The notes beneath the pieces were generated by a model. The model saw only the letters and a list, made by a program, of their open reading frames with translations. It had not been told where the DNA came from and did not search any database. This document shows positions 7,482-13,598 of a DNA stretch of 13,598 nucleotides, piece by piece (the first letter of the stretch is position 1; each line of letters opens with the position of its first letter). Source of the DNA: Ruminococcus sp. UBA4275 (GTDB taxonomy: Bacteria; Bacillota; Clostridia; Oscillospirales; Ruminococcaceae). The position numbers were made by a program, and so were the translations under genes. The stretch lies in assembly GCA_002395085.1 (NCBI GenBank), contig DGVV01000121.1, positions 1 to 13,598 on the forward strand. Direction: 5' to 3'.

Positions 7482-7982
7482 TTATGTTTTCTTCATAAGC
7501 GCGGCAGTGCTGTGTACGACCCGTTCAATGATGCTGCCGCTGCGGACTGCCTTCTTTGCGGCATCAGGAGAAAACCACTTTGCCTCAGAGACCTCCTCTG
7601 ACAGCCGGAATCCGCTGGAATGGGCTCTTGCGCGGAAACAGAGCATCAACTGCCCGCGGGCGGCGTGCCACGTACTGAACAGGAATTTCGGCGTCTCCAC
7701 TGTAAGCCCGATCTCCTCGCGCACCTCGCGTGCAGCCGCTTCCTCCGCGGTCTCGCCGGGCTTCATATAGCCAGCCACGCCCACAAAAAATTCCTGCTGC
7801 CCGTAGCTTTGCCGGATCAGCGCCATTTCGCCCGCCGCATTGTATGCAACCGTCAGCACACAGGTACTGAACATATCAAACAGCGGCTTCTGACAGTTCT
7901 CACAGTACGGCACATCGCCGTCATCTCCCATTTTCCGCAGCACGGTCTTTGTGCCGCAGCAGGGACAGTATGCAAATCGCAT
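7482..7982 (-). CDS. Nudix hydrolase with N-terminal zinc ribbon
   Basis: 166-residue Nudix hydrolase, expected to cleave a nucleoside diphosphate linked to another moiety. It begins with a zinc ribbon (C6xxC9 and C27xxC30), as in NudC-type NADH pyrophosphatases. A complete Nudix box GX5EX7REUXEEXGU follows at 71-93 (G71, E77, R85, E86, E89, E90, G92), so it should be catalytically competent. The SQPWPFPxS signature that follows the Nudix box in NudC is not seen; the corresponding stretch is FSTWHAARGQLML. NADH or NAD-capped RNA activity therefore cannot be assumed. AAAGGAGG lies 9 nt before the ATG. The gene is divergent from pspA, with its own promoter. Confidence 0.9.
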   Translation of the reverse strand: MRFAYCPCCGTKTVLRKMGDDGDVPYCENCQKPLFDMFSTCVLTVAYNAAGEMALIRQSYGQQEFFVGVAGYMKPGETAEEAAAREVREEIGLTVETPKFLFSTWHAARGQLMLCFRARAHSSGFRLSEEVSEAKWFSPDAAKKAVRSGSIIERVVHSTAALMKKT

Positions 7983-8022
7983 TGCAGGTTGCCTCCTTTT
8001 CCGGAACCGTAATCAATAAGAT

Positions 8023-8051
8023 ATTATACCACAAGAAACCGACATTTGCAA
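8023..8051 (-). promoter_or_regulatory. Sigma-A promoter of the Nudix gene
   Basis: Minus strand: -35 TTGCAA (8046-8051), 17-bp spacer, TGG extension, -10 TATAAT (8023-8028). The 20 bp at 8021-8040 match the mreB promoter (5741-5760) at 18 positions. Confidence 0.78.
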
Positions 8052-8072
8052 CTGGTAAATCCGAGAATTGCT

Positions 8073-8112
8073 GCGGCTGCGACGTTTTTTTCCGCCGCTG
8101 CGCATAAGCCGC
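8073..8112. other. Inverted repeat between divergent promoters
   Basis: GCGGCTGCG (8073-8081) can pair with CGCA-TAA-GCCGC (8101-8112), nine pairs with a 3-nt bulge and a 19-nt loop containing seven T. It lies between the Nudix and pspA promoters, upstream of both transcripts. It could be a regulator site or chance; I do not recognise an operator. Confidence 0.25.
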
Positions 8113-8121
8113 ATTTTCCTC

Positions 8122-8150
8122 TTGACAAAGGCTCAATTCTTTGATATAAT
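8122..8150 (+). promoter_or_regulatory. Consensus sigma-A promoter of pspA
   Basis: TTGACA (8122-8127), 17-bp spacer, TGA extension, TATAAT (8145-8150): both hexamers match consensus exactly. Predicted transcript start is near 8157, giving a leader of ~94 nt. Confidence 0.9.
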
Positions 8151-8161
8151 AAACGTATCAT

Positions 8162-8177
8162 CGGCTAATTGCAGCCG
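8162..8177 (+). other. 5'-terminal hairpin in pspA leader
   Basis: CGGCT (8162-8166) pairs with AGCCG (8173-8177) around a 6-nt loop, within about 5-20 nt of the predicted transcript start. No T-run follows. It may protect the 5' end of the mRNA. Confidence 0.3.
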
Positions 8178-8250
8178 GTCACCCCGCTTTGATCCAAGTT
8201 CATACAATATTTTCGATTACATTCACATTTGAAACAGGAGGATGAATCAG

Positions 8251-8988
8251 ATGGGCATTTTCACTAGAATCAGCGATATGCTGAAGGCGAACATCAATGA
8301 TATGCTCGATAAGGCAGAGGATCCGGAAAAGCTCGTAAAACAGATCATTCTGGATATGCAGAAGGAGCTGACAAAATCGACGCAGGCGCTGGGCAAGGCT
8401 GTTGCCTCCGAGCGTATGGTCGAGAAGCAGTACCGCAATGCCTGTGCCGTCTCCGCAAGCTGGGAGCAGCGCGCAAAGGCTGCCCTGAAGGCCGGTGACG
8501 CGGAACTCGCAAAGAAGGCGCTCGCTTCCAAGGTCAAGGCTGATGAGGATGTCGCCAACTATCGTGAGATGTATGAGACCATCTCCAACCAGACGGAGGC
8601 AATCCGCTCCCAGGTCGAGGTTCTCAAGACCAAGATGCAGGAGGCAAAGTCCCGCGAGGCTATGCTCATCGCCCGTTCTCAGATGGCAGATACCACCAGA
8701 GAGCTTGCAAAGTCCATCGGCGGTATTGATACCAAGTCCAGCTTCGATAAGCTCTCCAAGATGGAGGAGAAGATCGAGCGCAAAGAGGCAGAGGCTGCCG
8801 CATTCAGCGAGATCATGGGCGCCGGCAAGACCGAGGAGGTCGCAACCTTCGAGGAGCTGGAGCGCAATGCAAAGGTCGATTCCGAGCTGGAGCGCCTCAT
8901 GGCGGAAATGGGCATGATGCCCTCTGCTGCGGATCTCGGTCTGTCCGATGCAGACCTGAAGGCTGCTGCCGCCGCACTGGATTCCTGA
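8251..8988 (+). CDS. pspA: PspA/IM30 family membrane-stress protein
   Basis: 245-residue PspA/IM30 (ESCRT-III-like) protein. The N-terminal amphipathic helix MGIFTRISDMLKANIND leads into DKAEDPEKLVKQ, the standard family opening, followed by long alpha-helical coiled coils rich in Ala, Glu, Lys and Arg, and a short C-terminal tail (DLGLSDADLKAAAAALDS). Such proteins assemble on damaged or depolarised membranes from the cytoplasmic side; LiaH is the Bacillus relative. An ATG at 8242 is in frame but directly abuts AGGAGG (8236-8241), so the ATG at 8251 with 9-nt spacing is the start. A perfect consensus promoter and frequent AAG and GAG codons suggest high expression. A terminator follows, so most transcripts should be monocistronic. 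Confidence 0.95.
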   Translation: MGIFTRISDMLKANINDMLDKAEDPEKLVKQIILDMQKELTKSTQALGKAVASERMVEKQYRNACAVSASWEQRAKAALKAGDAELAKKALASKVKADEDVANYREMYETISNQTEAIRSQVEVLKTKMQEAKSREAMLIARSQMADTTRELAKSIGGIDTKSSFDKLSKMEEKIERKEAEAAAFSEIMGAGKTEEVATFEELERNAKVDSELERLMAEMGMMPSAADLGLSDADLKAAAAALDS

Positions 8989-9023
8989 GCGGTCATCCGA
9001 CTGCCACAAAAGCAGATTATCGC

Positions 9024-9060
9024 GGCACAGTCTCACAGCGTGTGAGGCTGTGTCCTTTTT
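9024..9060 (+). terminator. Rho-independent terminator after pspA
   Basis: Stem from GGCACAGTCTCACA (9024-9037) to TGTGAGGCTGTGTCC (9041-9055): about 14 pairs with one bulged T and one G-U pair, loop GCG, followed by five T (9056-9060). It lies 36 nt before the next start codon. Confidence 0.88.
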
Positions 9061-9096
9061 AGAAAGATAAAAGAAGAAACGGAGGCTGAATCTTTC

Positions 9097-10179
9097 ATGT
9101 CCTATAAACGCAACATCCGCTGGGATCGCATCGTCGTGGCTTGTGTGCTGCTGGTCTTGCTGATCTTCGCACTCGGCGCGTGTGTCAAAGGCTGTACAGA
9201 TGACGATGGGGGACTCCCTGCAGCGGATAACGGCAGCAGCAGTACGGCAGACAGCACATCGGCTGACATCAGCGGCGTCACAACAACATCGACGACGGCT
9301 ACCGCTCCCATCTCGACCAGCCCGAACCTGCCGGTCATCATGACCGACAATATGATCGCGGATCAGATCACACCGGTCAGCACGACCACCACCACGGATC
9401 CCGCCGCAGAACCCGTCCGGACGCTCCCCGCAGGCTATGAGGAAGCGGAAATCGAACAGGCACGGCTCTACAGCGGTACGCTGATCCTCGTAAACGCAGA
9501 AAATCCCTGCCGTCTCTCCAAAGAAGACCTGAATCTGGAACAGGTCTATTTCGCAGAGGATAAGCCCGATACATACGAGGTCTCCTACCCCGGACATACC
9601 GCCGCGAACGCAACTGCACTGTCGCAGTTCAACCGCCTCATGAAAGCGTATTACGCCGCGACCAATAACAGCGAGATTATGTTCAATTACGGCTATCTGG
9701 AACAGGGCAAGGAAAAGAGCAATCCGGATTCCCCCTCGGCAATGGACATTCAGCTTCATCTGAAACATACCGGCGGCGGATATGAGTATATCTCCAATAC
9801 TTCGCCGTATTCCTGGCTCTTTGATCACATGGCAAATTACGGCTTCATCGTGCGCTATCCCAGCAATAAGGCTGAGGTGACCGGCGTGGACTGCGGCTAT
9901 ACCGCCATCCGCTATGTCGGTGTGCCGCACGCCGCCTATATGAAGGAGCATGATCTCTGTCTGGAGGAGTACCTTGATGAACTGCGCTCGCAGCACAGCT
10001 TCTTCGGCGGTACACTGCTGGAAATCGCAACTTCGGAGCAGACCTATCACGTTTATTTCGTCCCCGCAGACCCGACCGCTGCATCGACCAGAATCCCCGT
10101 ACCGAAAACCGGTTCTTATGAGGTTTCCGGCAACAACGTGGATGGCTACATCGTGACGGCTGTGATCAACCGGAACTGA
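9097..10179 (+). CDS. Membrane-anchored VanY-like (M15B) pseudoenzyme
   Basis: 360 residues. Basic N-terminus, hydrophobic helix at about 11-28, and LGAC at 26-29 that fits a permissive lipobox, so it is either a lipoprotein or a signal-anchored extracytoplasmic protein. A Ser/Thr-rich linker (about 47-101) leads to a VanY D,D-carboxypeptidase fold: TLILVNAENP (128-137), WLFDHMANYGFIVRYPSNK (240-258) and IRYVG (271-275) are hallmark segments. Active enzymes have SxHxTGxAxD and ExWH. Here these align with SNPDSPSAMD (208-217) and GYTA (267-270), so both zinc histidines become Pro210 and Ala270, the catalytic Glu becomes Gly267, and only Asp217 remains. It should therefore bind wall peptides or a partner rather than cleave. 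GGAGG lies 11 nt upstream. No own promoter is evident after the pspA terminator, so readthrough is likely. Confidence 0.85.
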   Translation: MSYKRNIRWDRIVVACVLLVLLIFALGACVKGCTDDDGGLPAADNGSSSTADSTSADISGVTTTSTTATAPISTSPNLPVIMTDNMIADQITPVSTTTTTDPAAEPVRTLPAGYEEAEIEQARLYSGTLILVNAENPCRLSKEDLNLEQVYFAEDKPDTYEVSYPGHTAANATALSQFNRLMKAYYAATNNSEIMFNYGYLEQGKEKSNPDSPSAMDIQLHLKHTGGGYEYISNTSPYSWLFDHMANYGFIVRYPSNKAEVTGVDCGYTAIRYVGVPHAAYMKEHDLCLEEYLDELRSQHSFFGGTLLEIATSEQTYHVYFVPADPTAASTRIPVPKTGSYEVSGNNVDGYIVTAVINRN

Positions 10180-10200
10180 ATTGGAAAGGAGGGAGCCGCA

Positions 10201-10710
10201 ATGCCCCGCAGAAACCCTGATAAGCAGAGTGCGGGCGCACATCGCGGCTTCTCTCTGTTTCCGCATAAAAAAGCGCGCGTTGTGTCGGCTGTCATGCTGA
10301 CGCAGCGCGTGCGGTGCTTCAAGCCGCCGCTGATGTTCCGGCTGCCGCCCGATATGCGGCTCTTCCGGCGCGGCAAAGATTCCCTTTTCTTCTTCGGGAA
10401 AAAGAGCGGCATGATGATGTACGCCATGCAGCTTCCGTTTTCGCGCAATGTGCGGCGTCTCACCGCGATTGACCTGAGCATCGCCTTCCGGCAGCTGATT
10501 CCGGTGCAGGTGACACCGGAAATTCGCTACGGCTTCCTGCGCCGCTCCCCGACCATGACCGCCGTCTGGACGGAAACAGGCGGCAAAAAAACCGTTCTCC
10601 ACCTGATTCAGGTTCAGAAAACGGTTTATCTGCTGCAATTTTATTGTCCCATGCCGCAGAGCGATGCGGCTGCGGAGGCTGTCATCGCCACCACGGAACT
10701 GGTCCGGTGA
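10201..10710 (+). CDS. Hypothetical basic protein, unknown family
   Basis: 169 residues that I do not recognise. AAAGGAGG lies 8 nt before the ATG and the gene starts 21 bp after the VanY-like gene, so the two are probably co-transcribed. The first ~67 residues are strongly basic, with many Arg and Lys and few acidic residues. There is no signal peptide or clear membrane helix. The C-terminal ~100 residues look beta-rich, with strands such as KKTVLHLIQVQ and TVYLLQFYCPMP and a final helix. This pattern loosely recalls PsbP/DUF1795-like domains, which is only a guess. It ends 3 bp from the stop of the convergent dCMP deaminase gene. Location is probably cytoplasmic; function is unknown. Confidence 0.72.
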   Translation: MPRRNPDKQSAGAHRGFSLFPHKKARVVSAVMLTQRVRCFKPPLMFRLPPDMRLFRRGKDSLFFFGKKSGMMMYAMQLPFSRNVRRLTAIDLSIAFRQLIPVQVTPEIRYGFLRRSPTMTAVWTETGGKKTVLHLIQVQKTVYLLQFYCPMPQSDAAAEAVIATTELVR

Positions 10711-10713
10711 ACC

Positions 10714-11208
10714 TCAATATCCTGTGCGCAGCTCCTGCGCCAAGGAATCGTCATCGTCAATCCACTTCGCGGTTTCAATGGTGTGGTAGATGTCAGCATC
10801 CTCGCGGATGACAACCCACTCAATGCCGGCATTCAGGATGAGCCGCTTGCACATCGAACATGGCTCAACTGCGCCGTCAAGCTGATTCGTTGCGCCGTCA
10901 TGGCAGGCGAGATAGAGCGTCGCCCCAAGCAAATCAGAACGGCTGGCACTGATAATCGCGTTTGCCTCTGCATGAACGCTGCGGCAGAGTTCATAACGCT
11001 GCCCGCGCGGTACACCGAGGCGTTCCCGGTAACAGAAATCGAGGTCGATGCAGTTTTTTCTGCCGCGCGGCGCACCGTTGTAGCCGGTCGAGATGATCTC
11101 GTCATTCTTGACGACCACCGCGCCAAAGCGCCTGCGCAGACAGGTGCTGCGTTCGGATACTGCCTCTGCAATATCCAGATAATAGTTGGTTTTGTCTCTG
11201 CGTTTCAC
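10714..11208 (-). CDS. comEB: dCMP deaminase (ComEB family)
   Basis: 164-residue zinc-dependent deoxycytidylate deaminase that converts dCMP to dUMP for thymidylate synthesis. The catalytic core is intact: zinc ligand H79 and catalytic E81 in HAEAN, and zinc ligands C117 and C120 in PCSMCKR. GYNGAPRG (42-49) is the conserved substrate-side segment, and C75 with H79 resembles the extra CxxxH seen in dCMP deaminases. The start codon is GTG at 11208, preceded by GAGGAGG with 10-nt spacing; no suitable ATG is present. It is divergent from the MATE gene across an AT-rich promoter region. The symbol follows Bacillus ComEB, although no other comE genes are nearby. Confidence 0.92.
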   Translation of the reverse strand: MKRRDKTNYYLDIAEAVSERSTCLRRRFGAVVVKNDEIISTGYNGAPRGRKNCIDLDFCYRERLGVPRGQRYELCRSVHAEANAIISASRSDLLGATLYLACHDGATNQLDGAVEPCSMCKRLILNAGIEWVVIREDADIYHTIETAKWIDDDDSLAQELRTGY

Positions 11209-11242
11209 GGCTCAGCCGCCTCCTCACTGGTATATTATATTT

Positions 11243-11271
11243 ATTATAGCAGATTTGTAAAAAAAATACAA
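11243..11271 (-). promoter_or_regulatory. Sigma-A promoter of the dCMP deaminase gene
   Basis: Minus strand: -35 TTGTAT (11266-11271), 17-bp spacer, TGC extension, -10 TATAAT (11243-11248). A second TATAAT lies closer to the gene at 11234-11239. No equally clear promoter for the MATE gene is seen on the plus strand of this region. Confidence 0.65.
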
Positions 11272-11301
11272 GTCCTGCGCATTGTTTTACAGGTAAATCT
11301 T

Positions 11302-12648
11302 ATGCTAAACCGCAAAACACTGTACCGCGATCTCTTTCGCATTGTCCTGCCGATCGCGTTTCAGTATCTCACAGCGTCACTTGTATCTGCATCGGATGCC
11401 TTCATGCTCGGATTTCTCGATCAGGATTCGCTGTCGGCATCCTCTCTGGCAGGACAGATCGCCTTTGTCTACAGCCTCTTTTTCGGCGCGTTTGTCTTTG
11501 GCTGCAATGTCCTCGCGGCGCAGTACTGGGGCAAGGGCGATGCCCGCACGACGGAAGCCGTTCTCGGCATCACCATGCGCTGCTGCCTGCTCAGCGGCGC
11601 TGTTTTTACGCTGGGCGCACTCTTTGCCCCCGCTGCAATCATGCGCTTCTTCACCGCCGACCCGAAACTGATCGAAGCCGGCACGGTCTATCTGCGGACA
11701 GTTTCGCTTTCTTATGTGCTGGGCGGCTTCTCGCAGGCGTATTTCGGCATCATGAAGGTCTGCGGGCAGGCAAAACTCAGTTCGCTGATCGGTTCGCTGG
11801 CAGTTGCGGTGAATATCGCGCTGAATGCCTGCCTGATCTTCGGGCTGGGCTGCTTCCCGAAAATGGGCATCGCAGGCGCAGCACTCGCAACGGTTCTGGC
11901 GCGCGCATTTGAAGTGCTGTTCATTCTCATCATGATCCGGCGCGGCAAATGCATGAAGCTGCACCTGAAGCTCCTGCTGCATACGCCCTCTGCCGCGCTG
12001 TTCCGCGATTACTGGCACTATACCATTCCGCTGCTGATCAATCAGCTCGGCTGGGGCGGCGGCGTGACCATGTACTCCGTCATCATGGGGCATCTCGGCT
12101 CAGATGCAACCGCCGCAAATTCCATCGCAAGCATTGTCCGCAGCATGATCGCAAGCCTGTGCTGGGGCATCGCCTCCGGCGTCGGGATTCTGCTGGGCGG
12201 TATGCTTGGGCGCAATGAACTCGACGATGCGAAAAAAGCAGGCGGCAGTTTCGTCCGCTTCTCCATTCTGATCGGTGCGGCATCGGGGGCGGTCATCCTC
12301 GCAATCACCCCGCTGCTGCTGCACGTCATTCATCTGGAGGCGCAGGCGATGCATTACCTGAAATACATGATGCTCATGGCATCGTATTACATCATCGGCA
12401 ATTCGCTGAATTCGACCATCATCTCCGGCATCTTTCCGGCGGGCGGCGATACGAAATTCGGGATGTTCTGCGACTGCATCACGCTGTGGGCTTGTGTTGT
12501 GCCGCTGGGATGGATGGCGGCGTTCATCTGGAAACTGCCTGTGCTGGCAGTCGCGGCGATTCTCACACTGGATGAGTTCGTCAAGATTCCCGCCGTCTAC
12601 CGGCACTATGTCAAATACAAGTGGCTATGCAATATCACCACGGAATAG
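11302..12648 (+). CDS. MATE family efflux transporter
   Basis: 448-residue multidrug and toxin extrusion transporter of the NorM-like type, using a Na+ or H+ gradient to export organic cations or other compounds. The sequence opens with LYRDLFRIVLPIAFQYL, a typical MATE first helix, and about 12 hydrophobic helices follow in two homologous halves; SDAFMLGFL and MGIAGAALATVLARA are family-like. The substrate cannot be told. The frame stays open far upstream, but that part is the antisense of the deaminase gene. The ATG at 11302 has only a weak AGGT site 7 nt upstream, suggesting modest translation. The stop codon is 8 bp before rsmA, whose ribosome binding site overlaps it. Confidence 0.93.
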   Translation: MLNRKTLYRDLFRIVLPIAFQYLTASLVSASDAFMLGFLDQDSLSASSLAGQIAFVYSLFFGAFVFGCNVLAAQYWGKGDARTTEAVLGITMRCCLLSGAVFTLGALFAPAAIMRFFTADPKLIEAGTVYLRTVSLSYVLGGFSQAYFGIMKVCGQAKLSSLIGSLAVAVNIALNACLIFGLGCFPKMGIAGAALATVLARAFEVLFILIMIRRGKCMKLHLKLLLHTPSAALFRDYWHYTIPLLINQLGWGGGVTMYSVIMGHLGSDATAANSIASIVRSMIASLCWGIASGVGILLGGMLGRNELDDAKKAGGSFVRFSILIGAASGAVILAITPLLLHVIHLEAQAMHYLKYMMLMASYYIIGNSLNSTIISGIFPAGGDTKFGMFCDCITLWACVVPLGWMAAFIWKLPVLAVAAILTLDEFVKIPAVYRHYVKYKWLCNITTE

Positions 12649-12656
12649 AGGTTAAT

Positions 12657-13517
12657 ATGATGGAACTTACCGATATGCAGGTGATCCGTTCGCTGGCAAA
12701 GCGCACCGGATTTACATTCTCCAAAGGGCTGGGGCAGAATTTTCTGATTGATCCGGAAGTCTGTCCGGCAATTGCAGAATACGGCATTCCGTCGCGGGAA
12801 TGCGGCGTGCTGGAAATCGGCACGGGCTTTGGCGTGCTGACGTATCAGCTTGCGCTGCATTCGGAATGTGTGCGCGCCGTGGAACTCGACCGCCGTCTCG
12901 AACCGGTTCTCAAAGAGACACTCGCGGAATTCGACAATATCCGCGTGATCTGGCAGGACTTCATGAAGCTGGATCTGCCGGCATTTCTCGCGGAACAGTT
13001 CGGGGAACGGGATGTCGCGGTCTGCGCGAATCTGCCGTACTACATCACCTCGCCCATCCTCATGCACCTTCTGGAATCCAACGTGAAACTCGCGTCGATT
13101 ACGGTCATGGTGCAGAAGGAAGCCGCAGAACGTCTCTGTGCAGACCTCGGCACACGGGCAGCGGGCGCGGTCACGGCGGCGGTGCGGCTGCGCGGCTCAG
13201 CAGAACAGCTTTTTTCTGTGCCGCGTGATTCCTTCTACCCCGCACCGAAGGTTGATTCGGCAGTCATCCGCATTACGCCGTATCAGAATCCGCTCTGCGA
13301 TGCCGATATGCTTGCAAAGACACTGCGCGTCGTGAAAGCCGGCTTTGCACAGCGCCGGAAAACTGCTGTCAACGGTCTTGCGGCGGGATTGGATCTGCCG
13401 AAGGAACAGGTCGCAGCGGCGCTGGCAGCCTGCGGGCAATCCGAAACGGTGCGCTTTGAACAGCTTGATACAGACACGCTGCTGCGTCTCACTGAAACGC
13501 TGTATGCAGGGGAATAA
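12657..13517 (+). CDS. rsmA: 16S rRNA (adenine1518-N6/adenine1519-N6)-dimethyltransferase RsmA (KsgA)
   Basis: 286-residue SAM-dependent enzyme that dimethylates the two adjacent adenines in helix 45 of 16S rRNA, a late check on 30S assembly; its loss gives kasugamycin resistance. All signatures are present: KGLGQNFLID (23-32), SAM-binding VLEIGTGFGVLT (51-62), AVELDRRLEP (74-83), catalytic NLPYYIT (125-131) and FYPAPKVDSAV (193-203). Tandem ATGs occur at 12657 and 12660, with AGAGG (12647-12651) 5 or 8 nt upstream; either could start and the first is given. An ATG further upstream at 12621 lies inside the MATE gene and lacks a ribosome binding site. The site overlaps the MATE stop, so translation is probably coupled. 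Confidence 0.96.
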   Translation: MMELTDMQVIRSLAKRTGFTFSKGLGQNFLIDPEVCPAIAEYGIPSRECGVLEIGTGFGVLTYQLALHSECVRAVELDRRLEPVLKETLAEFDNIRVIWQDFMKLDLPAFLAEQFGERDVAVCANLPYYITSPILMHLLESNVKLASITVMVQKEAAERLCADLGTRAAGAVTAAVRLRGSAEQLFSVPRDSFYPAPKVDSAVIRITPYQNPLCDADMLAKTLRVVKAGFAQRRKTAVNGLAAGLDLPKEQVAAALAACGQSETVRFEQLDTDTLLRLTETLYAGE

Positions 13518-13549
13518 AGCACCCGCAAATCCGCATATACACAAACCAA

Positions 13550-13581
13550 AAGCTCCGGTCTCTTTCCAGAAACCGGAGCTT
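13550..13581. terminator. Hairpin terminator at the right edge
   Basis: AAGCTCCGGT (13550-13559) pairs perfectly with ACCGGAGCTT (13572-13581) around a 12-nt loop, 32 nt after the rsmA stop. On the plus strand only TTCAGG follows. On the minus strand CTTTTGGTTT follows, so it may act in both directions and serve a convergent gene beyond the window. Confidence 0.65.
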
Positions 13582-13598
13582 CAGGCTGTCGAAAAAGG

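Noticed and set aside
8242..8250. ATG at 8242 as the pspA start
   Set aside because: It directly abuts AGGAGG with no spacer. The ATG at 8251 has correct spacing and gives the MGIF opening typical of the family.
9097..10179. Active zinc D,D-carboxypeptidase (VanY) call
   Set aside because: The positions of both zinc histidines and the catalytic glutamate hold Pro, Ala and Gly.
10589..10627. Inverted repeat AAACCGTT...AACGGTTT enclosing ACCTG-ATT-CAGGT as a terminator
   Set aside because: It lies within coding sequence 80 nt before the stop and no U-run follows.
8200..10638. Very long open frame of over 800 codons on the minus strand opposite pspA and the VanY-like gene
   Set aside because: It is antisense to three well-supported genes, has no start with a ribosome binding site, and its composition (rich in Arg, His, Cys, Ile, Gly) is that of a frame-shadow in GC-rich DNA.
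10726..10740. Hairpin GCGCAG-CTC-CTGCGC as a terminator for the 10201-10710 gene
   Set aside because: It encodes the C-terminal end of the dCMP deaminase and is not followed by a T-run on either strand.
10783..11301. N-terminal extension of the MATE frame
   Set aside because: This part is the reverse complement of the dCMP deaminase gene and its promoter; MATE homology begins at the ATG at 11302.
13582..13598. CAGGCTGTCGAAAAAGG as part of a repeat or second hairpin
   Set aside because: It is cut by the window end, so no partner arm or repeat copy can be shown.

Overview
The window looks like a chromosomal segment of a GC-rich Clostridia member, most likely an Oscillospiraceae/Ruminococcaceae gut bacterium. 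This rests on gene content (solitary MreB, RecD2, ComF, clostridial-type PssA/Psd, PspA), strong AGGAGG ribosome binding sites, and TTGxxx/TATAAT sigma-A promoters. The genus is an inference. There are no tRNA, rRNA, CRISPR or phage genes. It is a housekeeping region with one unusual accessory-looking module.

Layout. 1-175: a short element bounded by 14-bp inverted repeats, probably a MITE-like insertion. 211-5675 (minus strand): mreB, recD2 and comF as one transcription unit, then miaB with its own promoter at the comF stop codon. 5753-5790: the psd terminator, which contains the -35 box of the mreB promoter. 5831-7381 (minus): pssA and psd, the two steps from CDP-diacylglycerol to phosphatidylethanolamine. 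7482-7982 (minus): a zinc-ribbon Nudix hydrolase. 7983-8250: a 268-bp divergent promoter region. 8251-10710 (plus): pspA, a strong terminator, a membrane-anchored VanY-fold protein that has lost its catalytic residues, and a small basic protein of unknown family. 10714-11208 (minus): a dCMP deaminase with a GTG start, convergent with the previous gene at a 3-bp distance. 11302-13517 (plus): a MATE transporter translationally linked to rsmA. 13550-13581: a hairpin terminator at the right edge.

Several genes concern the cell envelope: MreB (wall elongation), PssA/Psd (phospholipid), PspA (membrane integrity) and the VanY-like protein (peptidoglycan stem-peptide fold). The others concern nucleic acids: RecD2, ComF, MiaB, RsmA, dCMP deaminase and Nudix. 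The most interesting object is the 360-residue VanY-like pseudoenzyme beside pspA. It keeps the family's scaffold sequence, but the residues expected to bind zinc and catalyse are replaced.

Six promoters can be read directly. All have a TTG-starting -35 box, exactly 17 bp of spacer, and a TGn extended -10. Several gene starts were moved to internal ATGs because the ribosome binding site decides them (miaB, recD2, pssA, pspA, MATE, rsmA).
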